Shown: positions 51,952-60,562, counted from the stretch's first letter. The stretch is DNA of 60,562 nucleotides from Anaerocolumna jejuensis DSM 15929 (GCF_900142215.1 NZ_FRAC01000036.1:1-60562); one strand, 5' to 3'. Numbers and translations are program-made. Notes: generated by a model not told the origin, from the sequence alone.

Positions 51952-53556
51952 TTGGCTATTAAGGGATTCCTGCATACAAAGGGCGGTAATATATATAATG
52001 CTGAAGGCGAGAAGATACTTTTAAAAGGTCTAGGTCTAGGTAATTGGCTTTTGCCGGAAGGATACATGTGGAAATTTTATAAATCCTGTGACAGGCCAAG
52101 AAGGATTGAAGAATTGATTCAAAAGCTGGTTGGAGAAAAAAAGGCAAATCAATTCTGGGAGCAATTCAGGGAAAATTATATAAGGGAAGCAGATATTGAA
52201 TGTATCGCAAAGGAAGGATTTAATTCTATAAGGCTGCCGGTTAATTACAGGGTAATTCAGGATGAAAAAACGGGGAATTTACTCGAGGATGGAATTACTC
52301 ATATAGACAAGGTCATAAATTGGTGTACCAGATACGGCTTATATGTAATTCTGGATTTACATGGTGCGCCTGGCGGACAAACCGGTACCAATATTGATGA
52401 CAGTGAAAATGATTTACCGGAGCTTTTTATGAAGGAGAGCAATCAGGCAAGAACCATACTATTATGGTATCAGCTGGCAAAACGTTATAAGGATAATGAA
52501 ACCATCGGTGGGTTTGATTTATTAAATGAGCCGTTACCCCAGTGGTTCAGTCAATACAATGACGGGGTGCTGCCTCTTTATAGGGAAATAACAACCGCAA
52601 TCAGACAAGTGGATAAAAACCACATGATAATCCTGGAAGGGGTTCATTGGAGCACGGATTGGAGCATTTTTAACGAATTATCCTTAAAAAACTTTGATGA
52701 CAATTATATGCTGCAATTTCACAAATATTGGAGCAATCCTGATGAGGAAAGCATAAAACCTTACCTGGACATGGGAGAGAAACTTAATATCCCCATATTT
52801 ATGGGAGAAGGGGGAGAAAATAACAAAGATTGGTATACCGGTGTCTTTCAGCTGTATGAGGACTTTAATATTTCCTGGAACTTTTGGGTATGGAAGAAGT
52901 TGGACACGAACAATTCTCCCTGCTCCATAAAATTGCCGAATGACTGGCAGCGGATCATTGATTATTTAGAGAGCAACATTTCTCTTGACAGAAATGCAGC
53001 CTGGCGGATATTGAGTGAATATCTTGAAAATATTCCTTTTGAAAAATGCCATTATAACAAAGCGGCAGTAAACTCAATTCTAAGAAGAATACCTTTTAAA
53101 ATTCCGGCTGAATATTATGGATATAAAGGGGAAAACGTGGATTTCCATGTGGAAAAACCGGTTGAAAATTCTGTGGGTTTTCGGAAAGAAGATAAGAGCA
53201 GAATTCAATTTGTAAAGGGAGAAGGAATACTTAACTTTAAGCATTATGGCGGGGAAGAAAAAAGGGAGGAGGAAGAATTATATTTAGAAATAAGAAAGGG
53301 AGAGTGGTTCTACTATACATTCCATAGTGAAAAAAATTCTCTGAGCAAGATAGTGCTTAAGGTTTTGGCGCTGGAATCGGATACAAAACTAAAGATTTCC
53401 ATCAATGACGCTGCCACTATTGAAAGGGTCATTGACGGTATGGAAATTTATGAAGAAATGATAGATAAAAAAATCATGCTTGAAGACTATTCTAACCGGA
53501 TGAAGATTTCATGTGAAGAAGGCAGTCTGAAATTATTTTGGATTAACCTTATGTAA
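51952..53556 (+). CDS. GH5-family glycoside hydrolase (intracellular)
   Basis: A 534-residue enzyme. The start is TTG, after AAGGAGGTAGAATGCA. The GH5 barrel opens with ILLKGLGLGNWLLPEGYMW; catalytic acid/base Glu193 is in GGFDLLNEPLPQW and nucleophile Glu286 in IFMGEGGENN. Conserved FNSIRLPVNYR and LDLHGAPGGQTG fit the exo-glucanase-like part of the family. No signal peptide is present, so it would act on imported beta-glucan or mannan oligosaccharides. About 180 C-terminal residues form a beta-rich accessory domain. It is divergent from the broken YesMN sugar uptake operon, its natural partner. Confidence 0.85.
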   Translation: MAIKGFLHTKGGNIYNAEGEKILLKGLGLGNWLLPEGYMWKFYKSCDRPRRIEELIQKLVGEKKANQFWEQFRENYIREADIECIAKEGFNSIRLPVNYRVIQDEKTGNLLEDGITHIDKVINWCTRYGLYVILDLHGAPGGQTGTNIDDSENDLPELFMKESNQARTILLWYQLAKRYKDNETIGGFDLLNEPLPQWFSQYNDGVLPLYREITTAIRQVDKNHMIILEGVHWSTDWSIFNELSLKNFDDNYMLQFHKYWSNPDEESIKPYLDMGEKLNIPIFMGEGGENNKDWYTGVFQLYEDFNISWNFWVWKKLDTNNSPCSIKLPNDWQRIIDYLESNISLDRNAAWRILSEYLENIPFEKCHYNKAAVNSILRRIPFKIPAEYYGYKGENVDFHVEKPVENSVGFRKEDKSRIQFVKGEGILNFKHYGGEEKREEEELYLEIRKGEWFYYTFHSEKNSLSKIVLKVLALESDTKLKISINDAATIERVIDGMEIYEEMIDKKIMLEDYSNRMKISCEEGSLKLFWINLM

Positions 53557-53720
53557 TCCAGACTCGGGATAAACCTTGGTGGCCGGCTCATGCAGGAATA
53601 TCCATATTGATGTATCTGAGGCTATTTGACTATATGGGAAATAATTGATATTATGTTGTATAGCAGTATAATGTGATGAAGAACTGATGATTTATAAATC
53701 TACAATTGTGGTGATATAAT

Positions 53721-54827
53721 ATGAAAAAACGCTTAGTTGTTATTTCGTTTTTGCTTTTTATAACAGTGTATTTGACCTCCTGTTCAAGGATTGCCATGCT
53801 TAATTTTACGACAAGTCGTGACAATAAGCAGTATCGTGAAATGGTGGATAAAGTTTTCGTTGCATTGGATAGCGAAAACAAGGAAGAACTAAAAAAGCTT
53901 TTTGCAGAGAGTGTCATCAAAACAGACTCAGATATTGATAGTCAGATAAATGCTTTATTCGAATATTATAAAGGACCCAAGGAAAGTGATGAAGGGGTAG
54001 AAGCTACTCAGACAAATGAAGATGTTGAGCATGGTAAAAGGAAAATAGAGCTCAATGGCTCGTTCTCCGTACAAGCTTCAGGGGTTAAGCACAACGTGTA
54101 TTTATCCATTCAATCCGTCAACGACTTTGACAAGAGCGAGGTAGGCATACATAAGCTCGAATTTGATTCAGACGAGGCGATAAACGGTAAATACTTCATG
54201 CACTATACACAGGATGGAGTACATATTCAAACCTCATCCCAAAAACGCAGCGATGTCACGAAGGTTGATTCCTGGATGTTGGATTATACCTTTGTTGACC
54301 GTGATTTAACATCGGACGATTATATAGCCTTGGTAAAGAAAGATAACGATTTTGAGCATTTTACAGCATCTGCAGGTGTGGCAAACTGTTCAAACAGCAC
54401 ATATGACAGGTATTATTATGAGCTTGAAAATAAATTATTTTTAGTTTGTGTCGTTGAATCAGGGAAAATAGAGTTCATAAAGCTGGCAAATGAGGATGAG
54501 ATTTTTTCTACACTCTGGATTGCCGCCGACAGAATCATGGTAGAAGGCGAATATAGGCAATACACGACCATAGACCGACGAACAGCTTTGAATGAGGAGG
54601 TCTTTAAGAAATTCTTTTTGCGAAGCAGCAAGTTAAAGGAGCTTATTAAGGAAGCCGGGCTGCCAAACGGTGATAAAAACAATGTATTTTACACTTATTA
54701 TAAGCTCTCTGACAATCGTTTCGTCGTGTGCGAGTGTACAGCAGATGGTAAGAATATCGTGAGTTCTTATGTCGCCGATTCTGATCATAAGCTCTTCTTA
54801 ATCTGGGAACAAGACGACAGCAAATAA
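53721..54827 (+). CDS. DUF5104-type lipoprotein
   Basis: A 368-residue lipoprotein: KKR, hydrophobic stretch and lipobox LTSC (Cys21). Residues about 38-150 match the DUF5104 pattern (MVDKVFVALDSENKEELKKL, SDIDSQINALFEYYKG, and KHNVYLSIQSVN). The C-terminal 200 residues are a second, beta-rich domain of unknown kind, with two similar segments (YYYELENKLFLVCVVESGK and YYKLSDNRFVVCECTADGK). The family has no known function; it would sit on the outer face of the membrane. Weak ribosome site (GTGGTGATATA). Monocistronic. Confidence 0.75.
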   Translation: MKKRLVVISFLLFITVYLTSCSRIAMLNFTTSRDNKQYREMVDKVFVALDSENKEELKKLFAESVIKTDSDIDSQINALFEYYKGPKESDEGVEATQTNEDVEHGKRKIELNGSFSVQASGVKHNVYLSIQSVNDFDKSEVGIHKLEFDSDEAINGKYFMHYTQDGVHIQTSSQKRSDVTKVDSWMLDYTFVDRDLTSDDYIALVKKDNDFEHFTASAGVANCSNSTYDRYYYELENKLFLVCVVESGKIEFIKLANEDEIFSTLWIAADRIMVEGEYRQYTTIDRRTALNEEVFKKFFLRSSKLKELIKEAGLPNGDKNNVFYTYYKLSDNRFVVCECTADGKNIVSSYVADSDHKLFLIWEQDDSK

Positions 54828-54904
54828 AAATGTCTTCAAAAATCAGAAGGAGTATTCTGCATAGCCGTTGCTAGCTGCGCACAGATATCTAATATTATTA
54901 TGAA

Positions 54905-54939
54905 AATCCGCTATACTCCATTAACTGGGATAGCGGATT
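54905..54939. terminator. Hairpin between converging genes
   Basis: AATCCGCTAT (54905-54914) pairs perfectly with ATAGCGGATT (54930-54939); C-T rich sequence follows rather than a pure T-run. Confidence 0.6.
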
Positions 54940-54969
54940 CTGTATCAATATAATTTTCAATATTCAAAT

Positions 54970-56709
54970 TTAAAGTAACTTAATCAGCTCTTCTAATTCT
55001 TCGGATAAAATTTTCGCAAGCTCAAAATCGGTATCTTTTAAAGCTAATTCTATCTTGGTTTCCAGTGCTTTTTTCTTTTGTTCAATTTCTAAATAGTCTC
55101 TGTCGAAATGATTTGCATAAGTCATCTTTCTGAATTTTCGCATACTCATTTTTCGAATTGTTTTATCTTCAATGATTAAAACATAATCCATACAGTTTAC
55201 GATAGAATAGAAGTCATGTGAAATCATCAGAATCGCACCATTATAGTTTTCGATGGCTTTTTCCAGGGCTATTTGTGAATAGGTGTCCAGATGACTTGTG
55301 GGTTCATCAAGAAGCAGCAGGTTTGCTTTACCGGCAGAAATTTTAGCTATTTGGAGTATGTTTTTTTCTCCGCCGGATAGAGCTCCTACCTTCTGAGGAA
55401 GGACTTCCTCGTCAAAACCATAGCTTGAGAGATACAATCTAATCTCATCATTCGTTTTGAACCCCACATGAAAGAACTCTTCCAATACTGTATCAGACTC
55501 ATTTAGCATTTCGCCTTGAAGCTGAGATAAAAAAGCCATTTTTACATTTTCATTTATTTCAATAGAATTATGATTATTTTTAAAGATTTCCCGGAGTAAA
55601 GTCGTTTTCCCGGTACCATTTGAACCAATCAGGGCCACTTTATCAGTAGATTTGAGCTCAAAGTTAACATTTTCTAAAAGAGTGTCATCAAAGGCAACAC
55701 TGTAATCTTTGACGCTCAAGGCAATGGTTTCTTCCAGTTTATTATCTGTATCAAAGCTGATTTCCGGTTGTTTAATATCTACAAAGGGAGCTTTAATTCT
55801 ACGAGCTTCTAAGCGTTCCTGGATTTTAATTCTGGCGTTAAGGGATTTCCCTCTGGAAGCTTCCGTATGAATGGTCGCGACAGATCTTAGTTTATCAATT
55901 ATGAGCTCATTCCTCTTGATTTCTTCCGTATCAGCAGCAGCCAGTTCCTGCAGCTCAATTTTACTTTGAAGCAAGGAGAAGTTATAATCAATATAACGTC
56001 CATTAAATTCTTGAAGCAGCTTATTTTCAAGATGTATAATTTTGTTAAAACAATGATTCAGCAGATATCTGTTGTGGGTAATGACCAGCATACTTCCTTT
56101 GTGTGAATTAATTAGGTTTTTAAGAGAATTAAGGTTTTCAAAATCTAAAAATACATCTGGCTCGTCCATGATCATTAAGTCTGGACCGGTCAGCATTTCC
56201 TTAATTACCTGAATTAGTTTGAATTCCCCGCCGCTGAGTTTAGATACCGGCAGGCCTTCATGCCTGCTTAGGTTTGCCAGAGTTAGCTGCTTATTCATGT
56301 TGCTTTCGAAATCCTCTCCGCCAATTGCTTGAAATGCATCCAAAGCTTGCTGATACTTTTCCAGCAGGGAATCAATATCCGAAGCTGTTTCCATTTCGGT
56401 GCAAATGGAGGTTATTTCATTTTGCAGCTTAATAAATTCCTCCCCAATATATTCAAAAACAGTTATTTCTTTTGTTTTGTCCAGCTGTGAGAACTGGCTC
56501 ACATACCCAATTCTGCAATTGGAGGATATCTCCAGCTTCCCCTCGAACATATATCTATCCGGGTCCATAAGGATATCGATCAGTGTACTTTTACCGCTTC
56601 CGCTTGTTCCTATGAAGGCACAATGCTGACCTTCTTCTAATGTGAATGAGATTTTATTATATAGCTCCTTTTGAGGAAATGAGTAGGATAAGTTATCAAT
56701 TTTTATCAT
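54970..56709 (-). CDS. ABC-F family ATPase
   Basis: A 579-residue soluble protein with two ABC domains and no membrane helix. Domain 1: Walker A GTSGSGKST, signature LSGGEFKLI, Walker B LMIMDEPDVFLD. Domain 2: GSNGTGKTT, LSGGEKNIL, LLLLDEPTSHLD. The linker between them (about 225-320) is charged and helical, as in ABC-F proteins that reach into the ribosome, and a coiled C-terminal tail (KKKALETKIELALKDTDFEL) follows. ABC-F proteins act in translation; a large clostridial branch protects ribosomes from lincosamides, pleuromutilins or macrolides. A terminator and short ORF upstream fit antibiotic-induced attenuation. Start at 56709 behind AAAGGAG. Confidence 0.85.
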   Translation of the reverse strand: MIKIDNLSYSFPQKELYNKISFTLEEGQHCAFIGTSGSGKSTLIDILMDPDRYMFEGKLEISSNCRIGYVSQFSQLDKTKEITVFEYIGEEFIKLQNEITSICTEMETASDIDSLLEKYQQALDAFQAIGGEDFESNMNKQLTLANLSRHEGLPVSKLSGGEFKLIQVIKEMLTGPDLMIMDEPDVFLDFENLNSLKNLINSHKGSMLVITHNRYLLNHCFNKIIHLENKLLQEFNGRYIDYNFSLLQSKIELQELAAADTEEIKRNELIIDKLRSVATIHTEASRGKSLNARIKIQERLEARRIKAPFVDIKQPEISFDTDNKLEETIALSVKDYSVAFDDTLLENVNFELKSTDKVALIGSNGTGKTTLLREIFKNNHNSIEINENVKMAFLSQLQGEMLNESDTVLEEFFHVGFKTNDEIRLYLSSYGFDEEVLPQKVGALSGGEKNILQIAKISAGKANLLLLDEPTSHLDTYSQIALEKAIENYNGAILMISHDFYSIVNCMDYVLIIEDKTIRKMSMRKFRKMTYANHFDRDYLEIEQKKKALETKIELALKDTDFELAKILSEELEELIKLL

Positions 56710-56803
56710 AGTAGCTCCTTTCGTGAATATCAGCTCTTTGATTTGATATTCCTGAATAGTAGTTGAAAAATATTTTTATTTTTCAATACCTTTCTTTATC
56801 AGT

Positions 56804-56829
56804 AAAAAAGAGCCTATCAAAATAAGCTC
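56804..56829 (-). terminator. Attenuator-like terminator in the ABC-F leader
   Basis: On the minus strand GAGCTTAT pairs with ATAGGCTC (one G.U) around a 4-base loop, followed by six T. It sits 95 bases before the ABC-F start, inside its leader, so it would stop transcription unless relieved. A second A/T dyad (56763-56786) lies between it and the gene. Confidence 0.6.
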
Positions 56830-56887
56830 CTTGCCATATTATTTTCCCAATCGATGCCTTACGATGAATTTGATTTAGCAGAGGCAT

Positions 56888-56941
56888 TCATATGAATTTA
56901 CCATTGGTAGCATAACACTTTTTGCGAATGATTTCAATCAT
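56888..56941 (-). CDS. Possible 17-residue leader peptide of the ABC-F gene
   Basis: MIEIIRKKCYATNGKFI and stop, ending 59 bases before the attenuator hairpin. No good ribosome site was found, so it is only a candidate; a 14-residue frame starting further upstream (MKVSNLPTTQTAFI) is an alternative. Confidence 0.3.
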   Translation of the reverse strand: MIEIIRKKCYATNGKFI

Positions 56942-57098
56942 TTCATATGAAAGCTGTTTGTGTAGTTGGAAGATTTGACACCTTCATGGAAAGGTAAAGA
57001 TGTTATAAGGCTCCCTCTCAAGGCACCGCAGCGTCAGTTCCTTTCCCGATGGACAAAAATCAGAGAGCTCATCACCCTCTGCACCCTAAAAATTCTAG

Positions 57099-57293
57099 AC
57101 ACATTTTAACAGCGGGACTTTGGAAAATATGGTCATTGAAGACAACATAATTAATGGCTGCGGAACGTATGGTATTGAAGCGGCAAAAGAGGTAAAGGGG
57201 AGTGTAACAATTAAGGAAAATAAAATTACAAATATAAAATTGGATAAAATCCAAAATAATGCATCGAAAAATTTGAAATTTTCTGCGAAATGA
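57099..57293 (+). pseudogene. C-terminal remnant of a right-handed beta-helix protein
   Basis: A start-less frame with regular coils: NMVIEDNIINGCGTYGIEAA, then GSVTIKENKITNI, ending KNLKFSAK. This N-x-I-x-x-N-x-I spacing is typical of pectate-lyase-like parallel beta-helix proteins (PF13229/Pfam beta-helix type). The catalytic part is lost. Confidence 0.5.
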
Positions 57294-57431
57294 AGTAAGT
57301 TGATACTTATGATAAGCCAATAACCGACAGATAGCCCATGAGAGTATAAAAAGTAAATTTATCAGGTTCCTTACATATTATCTTGCTTTGGGATATAGAT
57401 TTAAAACAGTAGAGAAGAGAGATTGTGAAAA

Positions 57432-58289
57432 ATGGACAATAGTATTTTATTAAGTATTGGTCAGTTAGCAAAAATATGTAATGTTTCACATAAAACATTG
57501 AGATATTATGATAATTTAGGCCTTTTAAAGCCAACAATGGTAAATCAGGAAAATGGTTATCGGTTTTATTCAAAATGGCATGTAGCAAGAATTATGACTA
57601 TAAAACAATTACAGGATATAGGTGTTTCTTTGACAGAAATCAAAAGCTTTTTGCAAAAGGATGGCAGTGCAAATGTAATTGAAAGTTTGCAAAATATTCT
57701 CACTGAGCAAGAAAATGAGCTTGAAGAACAAATACAGCAATTACAAGGCAGTCTTAGAAAAGTTAAATTATTACAAGATCAGTGCGGAAGTATTAAAGCT
57801 AAAGTAATATTTGATACACACTCACAAATAATTATAAGAAAATTGCAAACAAGGCGGATTGTTTTTAAGCTATACCGAGGTGAGTATAAGGCTGATGTTT
57901 TCAGAGAATTTTATAAATCAATTTTAGATAGTTTCATTCAGGATGGTGTTGACATTTCAAGTATAAATTCTTCTCCTTTAGCTATATTGAAAACTGATAA
58001 CACATCAAGCAGTATTGAGTTAAAAATAGGCTATGAATTAAAATCAGACTTTACACTAAATAAATATAGCCAAGAGAACATTATTGGGGGCGAGTACGCT
58101 TGTTATATACATGAGGGGAATTATGACAGCTTAATGCGGGATTTATATGGAATAATACGTAGCAATATTGAAAAAATCGGGTATAAAGTAATCGGACCAA
58201 GTGTAGTAAATTATTATATTAACGAAGCTGTAACTCCCATTAGGGATAATTTTATAACGGAAATACAATTTCCAATAAATAAAAAATAA
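57432..58289 (+). CDS. MerR-family regulator with GyrI-like domain (BmrR type)
   Basis: A 285-residue regulator: MerR winged helix (LSIGQLAKICNVSHKTLRYYDNLGLLKP ... VARIMTIKQLQDIGVSLTEI, about 6-75), a long dimer helix (about 80-125), and a C-terminal ligand domain (about 150-285) with RIVFKLYRGEYKADVF, GGEYACYIHEGNYDSLMRDL and FITEIQFPI. BmrR-type activators bend promoters with 19-base spacers when they bind a hydrophobic cation. Exactly such a promoter lies 9 bases after its stop, driving the creatininase-like gene, so that gene is its likely target. Confidence 0.85.
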   Translation: MDNSILLSIGQLAKICNVSHKTLRYYDNLGLLKPTMVNQENGYRFYSKWHVARIMTIKQLQDIGVSLTEIKSFLQKDGSANVIESLQNILTEQENELEEQIQQLQGSLRKVKLLQDQCGSIKAKVIFDTHSQIIIRKLQTRRIVFKLYRGEYKADVFREFYKSILDSFIQDGVDISSINSSPLAILKTDNTSSSIELKIGYELKSDFTLNKYSQENIIGGEYACYIHEGNYDSLMRDLYGIIRSNIEKIGYKVIGPSVVNYYINEAVTPIRDNFITEIQFPINKK

Positions 58290-58297
58290 AAATTGAA

Positions 58298-58328
58298 TTG
58301 ACACTCTCCTTAGGGCAGCCTTTATGAT
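58298..58328 (+). promoter_or_regulatory. MerR-type promoter with 19-base spacer
   Basis: TTGACA (58298-58303) and TATGAT (58323-58328) are separated by 19 bases, two more than a normal promoter, which is the hallmark of MerR-activated genes. The spacer holds the dyad CTctCCTtAGGgcAG, close to the known CTCCCCTTAGGGGAG type of MerR multidrug operators. Confidence 0.8.
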
Positions 58329-58355
58329 GAAAATAAAAACCAAGGAGTGATATGT

Positions 58356-59183
58356 ATGAGCTATTCTATTTTCGAACAAACAATGGTGGATATGACTTAT
58401 TCTGAAATTGAGGAAGTAATTACAAAAGAAGGATGCGTTTTATTACCTGTTTCTGTTGTGGAAGAACATGGACCTCATTTGTGTACAGGAACAGACATTT
58501 ATCTTACACAGACAATTTGTAAAAAAGTTAGTTTGCGGTTAAAAGAACTGGGACTGGAAACGGTCATAGCGCCGCCTTTTTATTGGGGAGTAAATAGTAT
58601 AACAAATGGTTTTACCGGCTCATTTGAAATTAAGCCGGAAACAATGATAACATTACTTCTGGAGATATTAGGAAATTTAAAAAAATGGGGATTTAAAAAG
58701 ATAGTTTTATTTAATTTCCATGGAGATTTTGTTCATATTAAAACCATTATAGAAGCTGTATGTAAAGCATATACAGAACAAAAAATTGGAGTATATTTTA
58801 TTAATGATACTAACCTTTTTACACAGCTGGGCTTTATAGAAAACCAACCCTATCTTATAAAAGTAATGATGAAAACAGATACAAAAACGATTGACTCAAA
58901 ATATATTGATATCCATGCAGGTGCTATTGAGACAAGCTGGATGCTTCATCGTTTTAAGGAACTAGTAAATATTCCACTATTACATACATTAGGACCATCT
59001 CATACAACCCAAAGAGATCTTAGGCAATGGACTCAAGGTGGTGAAGGTGCTAAAAAAATAACACCATTGGGCTATTGTGGAAATCCTGCGGATGTGGATT
59101 TGGAAAATATCAAGATAATTGAAAAGAATACTATTGAAGCATATTCACAAACAATTTTTGATTTTCTTAACAAAATAAAATAG
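58356..59183 (+). CDS. Creatininase-family amidohydrolase
   Basis: A 275-residue protein of the creatininase/FAPy-deformylase/MftE family. The metal-binding pattern is seen in PVSVVEEHGPHLCTGTDIYL, IVLFNFHGDF (usually NGHGGN, here altered) and HAGAIETSWML. Members open cyclic amides or deformylate pyrimidines using two divalent metals. The changed NFHGD box may alter substrate choice but keeps the histidine. I start at ATG 58356, eight bases after AAGGAG. Drug-type MerR control suggests a detoxifying role. Confidence 0.8.
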   Translation: MSYSIFEQTMVDMTYSEIEEVITKEGCVLLPVSVVEEHGPHLCTGTDIYLTQTICKKVSLRLKELGLETVIAPPFYWGVNSITNGFTGSFEIKPETMITLLLEILGNLKKWGFKKIVLFNFHGDFVHIKTIIEAVCKAYTEQKIGVYFINDTNLFTQLGFIENQPYLIKVMMKTDTKTIDSKYIDIHAGAIETSWMLHRFKELVNIPLLHTLGPSHTTQRDLRQWTQGGEGAKKITPLGYCGNPADVDLENIKIIEKNTIEAYSQTIFDFLNKIK

Positions 59184-59205
59184 AATAAGTAATAGTTTTT
59201 GAATA

Positions 59206-59244
59206 GGCATCGGACCAAGCTGGACCGGTGCCAGCTTAATTTTA
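59206..59244 (+). terminator. Two overlapping hairpins after the creatininase-like gene
   Basis: AAGCTGG (59217-59223) pairs with CCAGCTT (59231-59237), then AATTTT. Alternatively GGCATCGG (59206-59213) pairs with CCGGTGCC (59225-59232, one wobble). The first acts as a weak terminator. Confidence 0.5.
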
Positions 59245-59349
59245 TCCCAGATTATGACGATATAATAATATTGTAATTGGCGCAGCAAGCGCATTGTACC
59301 GGATGGTATGATGTTAAAATAGGTATGAAAAATAAGCGGAGGAAGTTTC

Positions 59350-60216
59350 ATGGGCATTTTAGATAAATTTAACAAGAAAGAAAGCAATTCCTTGAAGCAG
59401 GATTTAAGTCAAAAGGAGCAGCCGGGTTCTGTTTTTATCATACATCTGCTGATGAAGGAAAAGTGTGAGATGCCATCCCAGGAAAAGATGACTGCTGTTA
59501 TGGAAAAGCATCTGGGAGAAGTAGATTGTTTCTGCCACGACACAAAGGTGGCTGGATTTGCGCCAAAGAAATACAAGGTGGAGTTTAAAGACGGGAGCAT
59601 GCCGCCGCAGCTGATGGTCATGGAATGCTTTAAATCGGATGGCTATCAGCTTGATGATATCACAAAAAGCCAGATGTGGGATTGTGAAAACAGTGCCGAG
59701 ATTCTGTCTGAATGCAATTATCAGGTAGTTGCAACCGATATGCTTGCGGGGGCCATGACGGATTATAAAGACAGGGCGGATATGATGATGGACTTTATGG
59801 AGGCACTTGTGGAACTATACCCGGAATGTGCTGCCGTACAGTTTCAGACCTCCGGTAAAATGTTTACGAGGGAGAAAATCTTAAATCATCAAATTCCACG
59901 GGAAGACCGGTTTATCTATTTTGCAGTCAATGTCCGTTTCTTCAACATTGAGAATAAGGAAGATATGCTGGTGGATACACTTGGCATGAGTACGCTATAC
60001 CTGCCGGACCTGCAATATCATTTTCATGGAATGAATCCAAACTGGGTGGTCAACCATGCTTATAACCTGCTGAGCTATATGTACGCGAACAATGCACCCA
60101 TCAAAAGCGGCGAAACGGTAGATGGAGTAGCAGACGGACACATGGAACGAACTGTGCAGTGGAAATGCCGGTATGAAAATGCTTTAATCCAGCCTGCCAG
60201 CAGCTCTGAAAGGTAA
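59350..60216 (+). CDS. DUF4261 domain protein
   Basis: A 288-residue soluble protein. The DUF4261 pattern is clear: FIIHLLMKEKCEMPSQEKMT near the start and, in the C-terminal half, FIYFAVNVRFFNIENKEDML, VDTLGMSTLYLPDLQYHFHG and NWVVNHAYNLLSYMYANNAP. The family's function is unknown; members are often found beside type VI/VII or immunity-type genes and have a mixed alpha/beta fold. Ribosome site GGAGGAAG. The following gene is a transposase. Confidence 0.8.
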   Translation: MGILDKFNKKESNSLKQDLSQKEQPGSVFIIHLLMKEKCEMPSQEKMTAVMEKHLGEVDCFCHDTKVAGFAPKKYKVEFKDGSMPPQLMVMECFKSDGYQLDDITKSQMWDCENSAEILSECNYQVVATDMLAGAMTDYKDRADMMMDFMEALVELYPECAAVQFQTSGKMFTREKILNHQIPREDRFIYFAVNVRFFNIENKEDMLVDTLGMSTLYLPDLQYHFHGMNPNWVVNHAYNLLSYMYANNAPIKSGETVDGVADGHMERTVQWKCRYENALIQPASSSER

Positions 60217-60312
60217 ATATTTTTCGCACTGATTCATACAATTAAGATAGGCTTGACAGTTGTTATTGTGATAAACTTTAAGAAAAGTTTTTCGCAAAGG
60301 AGTATTTTACTG

Positions 60313-60562
60313 ATGACAAGAGCTGAGAGAAGACAATTAAAAAAATCCGAGGGGAATCCTCTGGTTGAATTTTTAAAAGTACAGAAACATTTTTACAAAG
60401 ACCTCTGGAGTGATTTTGCCGGAGTTCATGACCCAAGACATTCCAGCTACATCGACTACTCAAGTGATGTCATGCTAACTATGCCACTGATGAAAAATAT
60501 TTGTGATATAAGAAGTATGCAGGAGATGTCTTCCACTTTTAATACGGAAGAATGCATAGCCA
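60313..60562 (+). CDS. Transposase, N-terminal part (cut by window edge)
   Basis: The frame begins MTRAERRQLKKSEGNPLVEF behind AAAGGAG and continues YSSDVMLTMPLMKNICDIRS MQEMSSTFNTEEC. It matches the N-terminus of a clostridial ISNCY/DDE_Tnp_1-type transposase, as I recall it. The catalytic region lies outside the window. Upstream, no terminal repeat could be confirmed. Confidence 0.7.
   Translation, partial: MTRAERRQLKKSEGNPLVEFLKVQKHFYKDLWSDFAGVHDPRHSSYIDYSSDVMLTMPLMKNICDIRSMQEMSSTFNTEECIA

Larger units (their letters stand above)
56710..57431. other. Intergenic region with attenuator and beta-helix remnant
   Basis: From left to right: A/T dyad 56763-56786, terminator 56804-56829 (minus), leader ORF 56888-56941 (minus), an unassigned stretch 56960-57090, and the beta-helix remnant 57099-57293 (plus). 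Confidence 0.6.

Overview
The window reads as a chromosome segment of a low-G+C, endospore-type Firmicute, most likely a plant-polysaccharide-degrading clostridium of the Lachnospiraceae kind. The grounds are A+T-rich sequence, strong AGGAGG ribosome sites, the gene families present (YesM-type kinase, CheX-like protein, DUF347 protein, DUF5104 lipoprotein, GH13/GH5/pectin-acetylesterase-like enzymes) and many one-component regulators. The genus is an inference. It is an accessory region bounded by transposase genes: an IS630-family gene cut by the left edge and a second transposase cut by the right edge.

Layout. 0-4.4 kb: AraC regulator, secreted tandem DJ-1/PfpI protein, small DUF7716-like protein, flavodoxin with a divergent TetR regulator and a clear operator. 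4.6-14.3 kb: an island of orphan, immunity-like proteins (a SUKH protein fused to leucine-rich repeats, another SUKH protein, several unknown proteins), with short gene tails, the tail of a serine recombinase, and an SOS-type Y-family polymerase/YolD pair. 14.3-20.2 kb: GH13 alpha-glucosidase, pectin-acetylesterase-like protein, and an alpha/beta hydrolase sharing an operator motif with the TetR gene beside it. 20.5-30.3 kb: a resistance-like block with AraC/GyrI regulator, UvrA-like ATPase, serine hydrolase, XRE regulator and a heterodimeric ABC exporter. 30.3-36.7 kb: bicupin oxalate decarboxylase, CheX-like protein, a decayed membrane-lipid locus (frameshifted PAP2, TVP38, headless GT4, DedA) and a DUF347 membrane protein. 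36.7-46 kb: TetR-oleate hydratase, lipocalin-like and SUKH-like proteins, GT1 glycosyltransferase, MarR-MFS-MarR efflux block. 46-54 kb: sugar ABC transporter and YesM/YesN two-component system broken by a deletion that fuses a beheaded binding protein to a curtailed response regulator, opposite an intact intracellular GH5. 54-60.5 kb: DUF5104 lipoprotein, ABC-F ATPase behind an attenuator-like terminator, MerR regulator whose probable target promoter (19-bp spacer) drives a creatininase-family enzyme, and a DUF4261 protein.

The strongest themes are small-scale decay (headless or tailless genes at 7.7, 10, 14.4, 30, 33, 34, 49 and 57 kb), two genes whose family start aligns with an ATA codon at good ribosome-site spacing (10023 and 19541), and many readable operator/promoter pairs. 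No tRNA, rRNA or CRISPR array was seen. All family calls come from recognising protein motifs by eye; none was checked by a database search.
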